From: UBA4742 sp037138595
GTDB taxonomy: Bacteria > Actinomycetota > Acidimicrobiia > Acidimicrobiales > Acidimicrobilacustridaceae
Length of the DNA stretch: 11,105 nt
NCBI GenBank assembly: GCA_037138595.1
Contig: JBAXIB010000034.1
Span: 1-11,105, forward strand
Direction: 5' to 3'
Below, one piece after another: positions 1-6,775 of the stretch; within the stretch, counting starts at the first letter, position 1, and the number at the start of each line of letters is the position of its first letter. The notes beneath the pieces are model-generated. The model was not told the origin of the DNA. It did no database searches and saw nothing but the letters and a program-made list of their open reading frames with translations. The position numbers and the translations under genes were made by a program.

Positions 1-60
1 ACCACCAAAGCACCAACCACCACCACCACCAAAGCACCAACCACCACCACCACCAAAGCG
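1..60 (+). repeat. 24-bp tandem repeat encoding KAPTTTTT
   Basis: Two perfect 24-bp units (7-30 and 31-54) are flanked by the last six bases of one unit (1-6) and the first five bases of another (55-59, then one mismatch). Each unit encodes Lys-Ala-Pro followed by five Thr. It continues to the window edge, so the copy number is unknown. It encodes an extended Thr/Pro linker between the protease catalytic domain and whatever lies upstream. Such linkers are typical of secreted multidomain proteins and are often O-glycosylated; that is inference here. Confidence 0.9.
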
Positions 61-1143
61 GTGACGACCACCACCATCCCGGACCCGTGCACGACGCCGA
101 ACTCGGCACTCGGGCCTTGCGATCTGCAGGCCGCGTACGCGCTGCCGTCGGCAACCGCGGGAGTTGGACAAACCATCGCCATCGTCGACGCGTATGACAA
201 CCCCAGCGCAGAGGCTGACCTTGCGGTCTATCGCACCCGACTTGGGTTGCCACCGTGCACTACGGCCAACGGATGTTTCAGGAAAATCAGCCAAACAGGG
301 ACCACCACCTATCCGACCGGAAACGTCAGTTGGGCCCAAGAAACTTCATTAGATCTCGATATGGTCTCTGCCATTTGTCCGAATTGCCATATCTTGCTCG
401 TTGAAGCGAACTCGTCAGCATTCACTGACCTCGGCGTTGCGGTTGACCAAGCCGCGACCTTCAGTTGGTCAGTCGGCACCAGCACGTTTAAGGCCAATGC
501 GATCTCAAACAGTTACGGTGCGCTCGAGTTTTCGAGCGAAGCAACCTACGAATTGCATTACAACCATCCTGGAATCGCCATTACCGCCAGCAGTGGCGAT
601 AGCGGCTATGGCCCCCAGTATCCGGCGGCATCGCAGTATGTGACGGCGGTCGGCGGTACCAAGTTGGTGAAGAATGCGACAACGACTCGTGGCTGGACAG
701 AATCAATCTGGGCCGGTGCTGGGAGCGGCTGTTCTGCCTACATCACCAAGCCAACTTGGCAGAAGGACACGACCGGATGCTCGAAACGCACTATCTCTGA
801 TGTTTCAGCGGTCGCCGATCCGGCTAGCGCGGTAGCAGTGTATGACACTTACGGGTCCGCCGGATGGCTGGCCTTTGGTGGCACGAGCGTTTCGGCTCCA
901 ATCATCGCGGCTATCTATGGGCTTGCTGGCAATGCAGCTTCGCTCACTTATGGCTCGGCGCCATACGTATCGAACCCTAACCAAGGCGTAAATCTGGATG
1001 CCTACCTCACTGCGCCGTCCTCGTTGTTGAACGACGTCACGACGGGTTCAAATGGAACGTGCGCTACCTACATCTGCGATGGAAAAGTCGGTTTCGACGG
1101 TCCAAGCGGCACTGGTACACCAAAGGGAATCGGCGCATTCTGA
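1..1143 (+). CDS. S53 family (sedolisin-type) serine peptidase, 5' end outside the window
   Basis: The frame is open from base 1, so the gene starts upstream; the GTG at 61 is probably internal. The first 20 codons are a Thr-rich linker with KAPTTTTT repeats, followed directly by the catalytic domain. The S53 triad is visible: Glu at 340-342 and Asp at 352-354 (spacing Glu-x3-Asp, in QETSLD), and Ser at 886-888 in GGTSVSAP. The oxyanion-hole Asp at 598-600 lies in SSGDSGYG. Near the end, DVTTGSNG and GFDGPSGTGTPKG match the family's calcium-binding region, so the core is complete at its C-terminus. Many paired cysteines suggest a disulfide-bonded secreted enzyme; S53 members are usually secreted, often acid-active endopeptidases. 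No activation prodomain lies between linker and catalytic domain; if present it is upstream. The following kinase starts four bases after the stop. Family assignment is firm; substrate is unknown. Confidence 0.93.
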   Translation, partial: TTKAPTTTTTKAPTTTTTKAVTTTTIPDPCTTPNSALGPCDLQAAYALPSATAGVGQTIAIVDAYDNPSAEADLAVYRTRLGLPPCTTANGCFRKISQTGTTTYPTGNVSWAQETSLDLDMVSAICPNCHILLVEANSSAFTDLGVAVDQAATFSWSVGTSTFKANAISNSYGALEFSSEATYELHYNHPGIAITASSGDSGYGPQYPAASQYVTAVGGTKLVKNATTTRGWTESIWAGAGSGCSAYITKPTWQKDTTGCSKRTISDVSAVADPASAVAVYDTYGSAGWLAFGGTSVSAPIIAAIYGLAGNAASLTYGSAPYVSNPNQGVNLDAYLTAPSSLLNDVTTGSNGTCATYICDGKVGFDGPSGTGTPKGIGAF

Positions 1144-1147
1144 TTCG

Positions 1148-2011
1148 ATGATCCGTGCTCGCATCGCGGTAGTCGGCTCGTGCAATGTCGATCTGATTTG
1201 GCATGGGGATCACCTCCCTGCTCCCGGCGAAACGGTTGGAAACGGAGTGTTCCAACAACTGTTCGGCGGCAAGGGAGCGAACCAAGCGTGCGCCGCAGCC
1301 GCTCTCGGTGCCGAAGTCACCATGATCGGCTGCGTCGGCCACGACCCATTCGGTGCGTCAGTAAGAGCCGATCTTGAAGCGTCTGGCGTGGCAACGCAAT
1401 GGCTGCACCAATGCGATGACTTTGCAACTGGAACCGCACTTATTAACGTCGATTCGTCGGGCGAAAACACCATCGCTGTCGCATCGGGAGCCAACCGGGC
1501 ACTTGAGAAGCAACAGATCAACACTGCACTCCAGGCTTTTGATCCCGACATCGTGATCGTGGGATTCGAAATCGGTATCGAGTCTGCGACCTATGCGTTG
1601 CAAGCTGGACACGCACTCGGCGCAGCGACTATCTGCAACCCCAGTCCGGTTGACCTCACCGACCGTTCGTGGGTTTCGGATACCACAACGATCGTCGTCA
1701 ACGAACATGAAGCGATTGCATTTCGAGGAGCCGCGAGTTTGTTCGAGCTCGGGTCACGTGACGTGGTCATCACCCGAGGAGCATTCGGCGCAACACGACA
1801 TCGGGTTGATCAGGTCGAGGAGTTCGAAGCGTTCAAAGTCAATGTGGTCGACACAACTGGCGCCGGTGATGCATTCTGCGCCGCGCTTGCTGTTTCCGAC
1901 GATCCACGATTCGCATGCGCAGCAGCCGCTCTAGCGACACGATCGATCGGAGCTCGAACCGCACTTGCCAATCGTGATGAAGTCGAGCTGTTGCTCAAGG
2001 TGCAGCTGTAA
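1148..2011 (+). CDS. rbsK: Ribokinase-like PfkB family carbohydrate kinase
   Basis: A 287-aa PfkB-family kinase, predicted to phosphorylate ribose at O5 with ATP in the cytoplasm. The start at 1148 is chosen because the protein then opens with IAVVGSCNVDL, the usual first strand of the family; a longer frame back to 1052 would overlap the protease and adds no family sequence. Motifs in order are the sugar-binding FGGKGANQA (residues 39-47), NPSP (164-167), NEHEA (185-189), TRGAFGA (209-215), and DTTGAGDAF (235-243), the anion hole with catalytic Asp241. Length is slightly below the usual 300-310 residues. There is no clear Shine-Dalgarno; the start is four bases past the protease stop, suggesting translational coupling. 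A nucleoside hydrolase converges on it with a 17-bp overlap, which supports ribose from nucleosides as the substrate. Another sugar or nucleoside kinase of the family is possible. Confidence 0.85.
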   Translation: MIRARIAVVGSCNVDLIWHGDHLPAPGETVGNGVFQQLFGGKGANQACAAAALGAEVTMIGCVGHDPFGASVRADLEASGVATQWLHQCDDFATGTALINVDSSGENTIAVASGANRALEKQQINTALQAFDPDIVIVGFEIGIESATYALQAGHALGAATICNPSPVDLTDRSWVSDTTTIVVNEHEAIAFRGAASLFELGSRDVVITRGAFGATRHRVDQVEEFEAFKVNVVDTTGAGDAFCAALAVSDDPRFACAAAALATRSIGARTALANRDEVELLLKVQL

Positions 2012-2915
2012 GCGCGGCAACCATGACGCTCTGCGCGCCGGCAACGTCAATCGTGTTTGCCCACTTGACAGCGCCGCCGGACATCCACGATCGCTGATCA
2101 ACCACAGTCATTCCTCGAGTGTGTTCGCCCTCGAGTTCGACTGAAACATGACGCTCCGAAAAATGGAACAGCTCTGGGTCAGTTACCGCGAGAACAGCGC
2201 ACACGTCATATAACGCTGCTTCAGTATCTGCACTAGTTAACGCTCGTATGTTTGCCAAGTAGCCAGCGAGCAAGTCACCGCAGAAGGCACCGAAAGTCGA
2301 ATCAAGTCCCCGCACCAACGCGATCATCGCGTCAGTTACCCGAATCGATCGGGCAACGTCGAGCCCGCATTGCACTATTGGCGCACCGCACCGCAACACG
2401 ATGTCAGCCGCTTCCGGATCAAAGTGAACATTGAATTCGGCGGCCGCCGTGATATTTCCAAAGGTGCCGCCACCCATAAGTGAAATACCCGCGATCCGAT
2501 CGACCAGCGCGGGATCCCGCTGAAGTGCCGCCGCAAGATTGGTCATTGGCCCCATTGCGATTATCCACGCGCCCGGATTTCGTTGCGTCACATCGAGCAA
2601 GAATCCCGGGGCATCATTCGAAACTACTTGTCGTGTGAGTTCCGGCATCACTGCACCAACCATGCCGTTTTCCCCATGGACGAAACTTGCGTACTCGCCG
2701 ACAATTCCGTTGAGCGGAGTAGCTGCGCCAGCATGAACCTCAATATCAAGGCCGAGTAATTGCACGACCGAAAGCGCATTCGCGGTGGTCTGAGCAACTG
2801 ACGCATTACCTGCGACAGTCGTAACACCGAGGACTCGACCGCGATAGGCCGCGATTGCCAAAGCAATCGCATCGTCGTGCCCTGGGTCCCCATCGAGGAT
2901 GAAGTCAGAGATCAC
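1995..2915 (-). CDS. Inosine/uridine-preferring-type nucleoside hydrolase
   Basis: A 306-aa protein that should cleave the N-glycosidic bond of ribonucleosides to give free base and ribose. The calcium and ribose binding signature is DGDPGHDDAIAL (residues 8-19; Asp8, Asp10, Asp14, Asp15). Other family landmarks are HGENG (80-84), GPMTNLA (122-128), SLMGGG (145-150) and FNVHFDPEAA (161-170). The C-terminal calcium Asp is Asp237 in LYDVCAV. In the Crithidia-type enzyme the residue before this Asp is the catalytic His241; here it is Tyr236. The start is GTG at 2915, overlapping the upstream gene's stop as GTGA, so the two are co-translated. The 3' end overlaps the convergent ribokinase-like gene by 17 bases. 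Fold and general reaction are secure; base preference is not. Confidence 0.92.
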   Translation of the reverse strand: MISDFILDGDPGHDDAIALAIAAYRGRVLGVTTVAGNASVAQTTANALSVVQLLGLDIEVHAGAATPLNGIVGEYASFVHGENGMVGAVMPELTRQVVSNDAPGFLLDVTQRNPGAWIIAMGPMTNLAAALQRDPALVDRIAGISLMGGGTFGNITAAAEFNVHFDPEAADIVLRCGAPIVQCGLDVARSIRVTDAMIALVRGLDSTFGAFCGDLLAGYLANIRALTSADTEAALYDVCAVLAVTDPELFHFSERHVSVELEGEHTRGMTVVDQRSWMSGGAVKWANTIDVAGAQSVMVAALTAAP

Positions 2916-3223
2916 CGAGAAGGCGGCGCGTGCACGATGATGATTGAGTGAGTGGTAGTTGCTGCCCGCCGAAATGCTGCGAGATCAATATATTCAGCCG
3001 AGTTCCACCAGTCGAGACATGCTTGTTCCGAATCAAATCCGATCACCACCGTTCGGCCTTCGACCCGCTCACCCTCAAGCACCGAGACCTCGTCGTCGTA
3101 GGTGATGAAGCGGCCACCATGCGCCCGAAGAATCGGGAAGAAGCCTTCTTCGTAGCGGCGATAGCCAGCCACATCATTGATTGTGAAATGCGCAATGAAA
3201 TGCACTGGACCAAGATTCGCCAT
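2912..3223 (-). CDS. DUF1330-type ferredoxin-like small protein
   Basis: A 103-aa protein with the DUF1330 layout, a dimeric alpha/beta-barrel (ferredoxin-like) fold. Seen are a first beta-strand (VHFIAHFTI, residues 7-15), a Tyr-rich helix (YRRYEEGFFPIL), HGGR at 35-38, LEG at 49-51, the strand RTVVIGF (57-63), and the acidic/aromatic region CLDWWNSAEYIDL (69-81) followed by RR at 85-86. Family members have no settled reaction; some folds of this type bind small ligands. It is the first gene of a minus-strand pair with the nucleoside hydrolase, overlapping it by 4 bp, so a role linked to nucleoside or base handling is possible but is only inference. A TANNNT box lies 6 nt before the ATG with no Shine-Dalgarno, suggesting leaderless translation. 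Confidence 0.8.
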   Translation of the reverse strand: MANLGPVHFIAHFTINDVAGYRRYEEGFFPILRAHGGRFITYDDEVSVLEGERVEGRTVVIGFDSEQACLDWWNSAEYIDLAAFRRAATTTHSIIIVHAPPSR

Positions 3224-3229
3224 TTCCGA

Positions 3230-3235
3230 ACTCTA
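3230..3235 (-). promoter_or_regulatory. Candidate leaderless -10 box for the DUF1330/nucleoside hydrolase operon
   Basis: On the minus strand TAGAGT fits the actinobacterial -10 pattern TANNNT. It is followed by exactly six bases and then the ATG, which would put transcription start at or next to the A of the start codon. No clear -35 box is seen. The same geometry recurs before the gene at 5145. Confidence 0.35.
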
Positions 3236-3241
3236 GCAACT

Positions 3242-3253
3242 GCTCAATTGAGC
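3242..3253. promoter_or_regulatory. Perfect 12-bp palindrome, possible operator
   Basis: GCTCAATTGAGC is a perfect palindrome in the 154-bp spacer between divergent genes, 19 bp upstream of the minus-strand ATG and just upstream of the candidate -10 box. Its position suits a dimeric repressor or activator site. There is no loop, so a terminator hairpin is unlikely. A single short palindrome may be chance. Confidence 0.25.
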
Positions 3254-3377
3254 CACGGCGGTTCGGCTGACCTCTGACCACGGGCGTTGCTACTATCACG
3301 TCAAGCACCGGTGCACTGATCACGACACTGGATCGAGCTGACCTTCCCGCATCTTCGCCAAGCCCAATCGAGGAACT

Positions 3378-4541
3378 ATGCCCGTTCCACTTCCGCCACC
3401 TGATCTGGTGCTGCCGCCGCCGGACCACGACGAAGTCATCATTACCGCTCGCGCGATCGCTACCGCCGTAGCGGGTTCCGGCGAGCTCCAAGACATACAG
3501 CACTATGTGCTCTCAGCGCACGTCGAAGCCATGACCGGGCTGCATGTTTACATCGACACCCTTGAGCCTATGAGTGCCCCCGATTTTGCCGAAGCCATGC
3601 GCAATCGAGGGGAAGACTTTCGGATTCGCATGGTCCAGACCATGTTGATGCTGGCGTTCATCGTGACTCCACTTGAGGACGAAACCGTTGATCGAATCGC
3701 CGAATATGCACGCGAGCTTTCTATCAACGAAGGCATGATCGAGATTGCCCACGAGATCGCTCACGGCGCACATGGGCTCGTGATGGCGGACTTCTCACGC
3801 GCTGGCTATCACGCTCATCTCGATACTCCCATTGAACGGACCTTGCACGTCCATACGGAGCTTCATGAAGATTGGCAAGAAGTCAACGATGATCCAGTAC
3901 TCGAAGCGCGCTGGGCTGCATTAGAAAACCTCGCGCCCGACACTCTGGGTCGCCAACTCTGGGAGTTCTATCGGTCACGAGGATTTCACTTCCCGGGAAC
4001 TCCGGGAAGTGCCCCTCCACTGCTTTCCCAGCACGATTGGTTACATGTGATCGCCGATTATGGATCCACAGTCGAATCCGAAATCGAAGTATTCGGCCTC
4101 ATTTCGAGGGCCGATGACGACCCGCGAGCATTCTCATTGCTCGCGATGGTCTTGAGTTTGTTCGAAACCGGCATGTTGCACGCCGCAACAATTTTCGAAT
4201 TTGATCCGAACCACCTTTCGCACGACTCTCGCCGAATGGCGATCCGCTTGGCTGATGCAATGCGGCGTGGCGCGATCATCGGCGCGCATTTCGATGGCCA
4301 TGATCTACTGACGGTCGACTGGTTCGCTTGGGCCGACAAGCCATTAGACGAGGTGCGCGCGATCATCGGCATTCCTCCCAAATCTGACCTCGCGATTGCT
4401 AGCGGAGCGGTCGGTCCTTGGGAGCTTGGCGGCATAAGTCCGTTCCAGCTCGCGGCCGGTCAGGATGCAGCTGAAGCACGCGGCGAGGTCTACGACGCTC
4501 ATGGTGCCGCCGTACTTATCGAAGCATCAGAAGACAACTAG
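3378..4541 (+). CDS. Coq4-family protein with an extra N-terminal helical (possibly TerB-like) domain
   Basis: A 387-aa protein. The C-terminal two thirds show Coq4 landmarks: LAPDTLGRQLWEFY (residues 185-198), then the metal motif HDxxH-x11-E (His219, Asp220, His223, Glu235), and near the end DWFAWADKPLDEVRAIIGIP (314-333), resembling the Coq4 dW...PL.EVR..LGI ending. Coq4 acts in ubiquinone synthesis, where it is linked to C1 decarboxylation/hydroxylation of the ring and scaffolds the Coq complex. Residues about 82-133 form helices reminiscent of TerB-like domains; this part is tentative. The start follows a GAGGA Shine-Dalgarno at 3370-3374. It is transcribed divergently from the DUF1330 operon and has no quinone genes nearby. 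Actinobacteria normally use menaquinone, so the substrate is unknown. I am confident of the Coq4-like motif set, not of function. Confidence 0.75.
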   Translation: MPVPLPPPDLVLPPPDHDEVIITARAIATAVAGSGELQDIQHYVLSAHVEAMTGLHVYIDTLEPMSAPDFAEAMRNRGEDFRIRMVQTMLMLAFIVTPLEDETVDRIAEYARELSINEGMIEIAHEIAHGAHGLVMADFSRAGYHAHLDTPIERTLHVHTELHEDWQEVNDDPVLEARWAALENLAPDTLGRQLWEFYRSRGFHFPGTPGSAPPLLSQHDWLHVIADYGSTVESEIEVFGLISRADDDPRAFSLLAMVLSLFETGMLHAATIFEFDPNHLSHDSRRMAIRLADAMRRGAIIGAHFDGHDLLTVDWFAWADKPLDEVRAIIGIPPKSDLAIASGAVGPWELGGISPFQLAAGQDAAEARGEVYDAHGAAVLIEASEDN

Positions 4542-4550
4542 CAGCCCGAT

Positions 4551-4565
4551 TTGAATGCCATTCAA
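4551..4565. terminator. Short hairpin between convergent genes, weak terminator candidate
   Basis: TTGAAT and ATTCAA form a perfect 6-bp inverted repeat around GCC, placed ten bases after the stop at 4541 and overlapping the stop codon of the minus-strand gene. The location between two convergent 3' ends suits a bidirectional terminator. The stem is short and AT-rich and there is no T-tract, so it would be weak. Confidence 0.3.
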
Positions 4566-5029
4566 GGGGTGTGAGTTTTCGCTTCCGCATTGGCGGCAAC
4601 AATTTCGTCAAACACCGGCTGGCCGGCGAGGTCAGGTAAACCGAGGTTTGGCAGTTCGCGAAGTCGTGCGAGCGCCATTTCAATGAATGGACCTTCGATC
4701 CTCGGACAGTGACACGAAGCGATCGTGGTCGTGCCGAGGTTGTGCGACTTGTCAAACTGTTTGCCGTACTTGTCATAATCGGTGAGCGGAAGGTTCGCTA
4801 GGTCTGCAGCGACGCGGACGGTGTTCGTTTGACCCAGGATCACACTGATCCGTGCCATTGAATCAATATGGTAAGGAACGTATGGGTGGTCTTGAATTCC
4901 AGCTACAACAGCGGTCGGATTTACCGTGAGAAGGATTCGCTTTTCGTCGATCCTCGCTTGTCGGTATTCATCCCAATTCGCGTCTCTCCTGACTTGTGAC
5001 TCCGGACAATAACGTGATCGACCGATCAA
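4562..5029 (-). CDS. Hypothetical protein, start uncertain
   Basis: A 155-codon frame whose triplets look coding: third positions favour G/C and the residues are balanced. I do not recognise a family. Visible features are a hydrophobic stretch KRILLTVNPTAVVAGI (residues 30-45), a segment SHNLGTTTIASCHC (94-107) with two cysteines, and a helical LARLRELPNL (119-128). It has no signal peptide or membrane segment. The only start near the 5' end is TTG at 5029, without a Shine-Dalgarno. An AGGAGA at 4985-4990 is well formed, but no in-frame start codon follows at a useful distance; the next ATG in frame is at 4858. It may start at an unusual codon, at 4858, or be the remnant of a longer gene. It converges on the Coq4-like gene with a 20-bp gap. 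Confidence 0.5.
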   Translation of the reverse strand: MIGRSRYCPESQVRRDANWDEYRQARIDEKRILLTVNPTAVVAGIQDHPYVPYHIDSMARISVILGQTNTVRVAADLANLPLTDYDKYGKQFDKSHNLGTTTIASCHCPRIEGPFIEMALARLRELPNLGLPDLAGQPVFDEIVAANAEAKTHTP

Positions 5030-5132
5030 CCAACTGAGTCACAAGCCAACCGAGCGCAGGCCGAGTTGACCAAGGTTGCCGAGTTTTGCAGTCAGCGACC
5101 GAAACCTTCTCAAGGCCATGTGCATCGACTGC

Positions 5133-5138
5133 TAGTTT
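5133..5138 (+). promoter_or_regulatory. Candidate leaderless -10 box for the 5145 gene cluster
   Basis: TAGTTT fits TANNNT and is followed by six bases and then the ATG at 5145, the same spacing as at 3230-3235. No Shine-Dalgarno precedes the ATG, in keeping with a leaderless transcript. No convincing -35 box is present. This would be the promoter for the small protein and the overlapping glycosyltransferase gene. Confidence 0.35.
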
Positions 5139-5144
5139 CGTTCG

Positions 5145-5507
5145 ATGGCACACATCAGTGTTGAACATGGCACCGTCGGCGTTATTCTCACGACAGTTGA
5201 AAACACTGAGGGTGTCCACCGTGATTTTTCGTTTCCGGTGACATCGATCGTGGACGTTATCTTTCAGTCTGACCCCATCGAACTCGTGCATGGATTGCGA
5301 TCCCCCGGGACCGGCCTGCTGAATCACAAGATCGGTACGTGGCGATCGGGCGGATCCAAGTCGTTCGTGTCGGTCACAAGGGATGCTCCCGGCCTCATCA
5401 TTTCACTGAACGGCCAAGCATTCGACCAGGTCATACTCAGTCTTGACAATGCCGCCGAGGTTCGATCGACGCTGGTTCTCGCTGGAGCACAGGTTTCGAG
5501 CCCCTAA
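5145..5507 (+). CDS. Small hypothetical protein, possibly PH-like
   Basis: A 120-aa beta-rich protein with no signal peptide or membrane helix. The segment LRSPGTGL (residues 51-58), IGTWRSGGSKSFVSV (63-77) and GLIISLNGQAFDQVILSL (83-100) alternates short strands in the manner of small bacterial PH-like domains. I think I have seen the IGTWR...GKxFV pattern in uncharacterised actinobacterial proteins, but I cannot verify a family. The stop codon shares its last base with the ATG of the glycosyltransferase (TAATG), so the two proteins are made together; it may modulate or localise that enzyme. The gene probably begins a leaderless transcript. Confidence 0.7.
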   Translation: MAHISVEHGTVGVILTTVENTEGVHRDFSFPVTSIVDVIFQSDPIELVHGLRSPGTGLLNHKIGTWRSGGSKSFVSVTRDAPGLIISLNGQAFDQVILSLDNAAEVRSTLVLAGAQVSSP

Positions 5508-6733
5508 TGCGGATTTTGTGCTTATTGCCGAAGTCTCCGCTGCCAGCAGACCATGGAAGTCTGCTTCGGTTATTGCATCTGCTACGTGCTCTGGAATCGG
5601 TCGGGTCGATCGACCTCGTCGTTACTGCTCCCCTAACGTCTGAACGCCGCGAGGCGCTTACAGAGGCTTTTCCCCAGTCGCGCGTGATGAATCTCGACAC
5701 GCCTATAGCTAGGAAACCATTCGCCCTCCTTGGCTGGCTTCGTGCACGATCGTTACCAATCGCATTAGCCCGCATGGATACAAAGGTGGCTCGCGATCAG
5801 CTACGAAAATTTATCGATGCGAGTCCAGAGCCCTACGACTTGGTTTGGAGTTTTAGCCTCTCAACGACTTGGATCTTCGAGCCGATAGTTGGTGAGCTTC
5901 CCCGCATCGACGACATGGCTGATGTGACATGGGTTCAAGCTGATCGTCGCCTCGCCGTTGCGCGCGAATCGTCAGATCGGCATCGCATCCGCAGGACGAT
6001 TCAGCGATTTCGGTTACGCGGTTCACGCGAGCGCTGGAAGCGTTTTGAACGCAACCAAGCTAAGCGTGCGACGCTCATCACCGTGTGTAGCGATGCGGAC
6101 CGCAATGTGCTCGGCTTACCGGGTGCAGTGGTAGTACCAAATGGGTATGACCGACCGAAAGCTCCGTGTGGTCACGATCAGGTACGCAAGCCACCTGTGT
6201 TGGTCATGGCGGGACTGATGTATTACGAACCAAATGCCGACGGTGCGATGTGGTTCACCAATCACATCTTCCCGATCATTCGTCGGACTATTCCAGATGT
6301 CCAGTTACTCGTTGTTGGTCGTGCCTCCGACGAAGTTCTCGCACTCGGCCAGGTGGAAGGGGTCGAAGTCACAGGGTTCGTACCGAACATCGAAGATGCA
6401 TTAAGTCGCGCCGACGCCATCGTTGTGCCGTTACGTCAAGGGAGCGGCACGCGCATCAAGATCATCGAAGCGTGGGCTCATCACCTCCCCATCGTCGCAA
6501 CGACAATTGGGGCCGAGGGATTAGGCATGGTTGATGGTCGAGACGGATTACTCGCTGACTCACCTGAAGCTTTCGCCGATGCTGTCGTGCGCGTTTTGAC
6601 TGACTCGAGTTTACGTAAACAAGTGGTGAAGGGAGGTACCTTCCGATTCGATTCGACCTTTGATTGGGAACCCGTTGAGCATCAATTCGCTGATCTGGTA
6701 ACGACCACAGTCAAAAACCTCTATGCTCATTGA
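5507..6733 (+). CDS. Glycosyltransferase family 4 (GT-B) enzyme
   Basis: A 408-aa GT-B glycosyltransferase, predicted cytoplasmic, that should move a sugar from a nucleotide donor to an unknown acceptor. The N-terminal acceptor domain starts MRILCLLPKSPLPADHGS, with His16-Gly17 in the usual nucleotide-sugar glycosyltransferase loop. The domain linker is at VVVPNGYD (208-215). The donor domain contains VLVMAGLMYYEPNADG (231-246), LLVVGRAS (267-274), VTGFVPNIEDAL (288-299), and PLRQGSGTRIKIIEAWAHHLPIVATTIGAEGL (308-339 region). Glu321 is the second Glu of the GT4 EX7E pair; the first position is Ser313, as is common in the GsGtRlKilEA subgroup. It is coupled to the upstream small gene by TAATG and lies in the same direction as pseG/pseH downstream, suggesting surface glycan assembly. 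Donor and acceptor cannot be read from sequence. Confidence 0.9.
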   Translation: MRILCLLPKSPLPADHGSLLRLLHLLRALESVGSIDLVVTAPLTSERREALTEAFPQSRVMNLDTPIARKPFALLGWLRARSLPIALARMDTKVARDQLRKFIDASPEPYDLVWSFSLSTTWIFEPIVGELPRIDDMADVTWVQADRRLAVARESSDRHRIRRTIQRFRLRGSRERWKRFERNQAKRATLITVCSDADRNVLGLPGAVVVPNGYDRPKAPCGHDQVRKPPVLVMAGLMYYEPNADGAMWFTNHIFPIIRRTIPDVQLLVVGRASDEVLALGQVEGVEVTGFVPNIEDALSRADAIVVPLRQGSGTRIKIIEAWAHHLPIVATTIGAEGLGMVDGRDGLLADSPEAFADAVVRVLTDSSLRKQVVKGGTFRFDSTFDWEPVEHQFADLVTTTVKNLYAH

Positions 6734-6775
6734 ACCGAAAAACTGATCAGCAACTTCGAACAAAGGGTAATCACC

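Noticed and set aside
1..60. CRISPR-like or structural DNA repeat
   Set aside because: Units are contiguous without spacers and in frame with a protease, so this is a coding tandem repeat.
61..63. GTG as the start of the S53 peptidase
   Set aside because: The frame stays open to base 1 with a repeat linker that continues in frame, and no signal peptide follows the GTG.
1052..1147. N-terminal extension of the ribokinase-like gene
   Set aside because: These 32 codons overlap the protease's conserved C-terminus and do not resemble PfkB sequence; the ATG at 1148 gives the normal family start.
5066..5071. TTGACC as a -35 box
   Set aside because: No acceptable -10 hexamer lies 16-18 bp downstream, and it is too far from the TAGTTT at 5133.
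4968..5327. Minus-strand frame of 119 codons overlapping the 5145 gene
   Set aside because: Most of it is antisense to the plus-strand gene coupled to the glycosyltransferase, with no motif; it does not join the 4562-5029 frame as a plausible frameshift.
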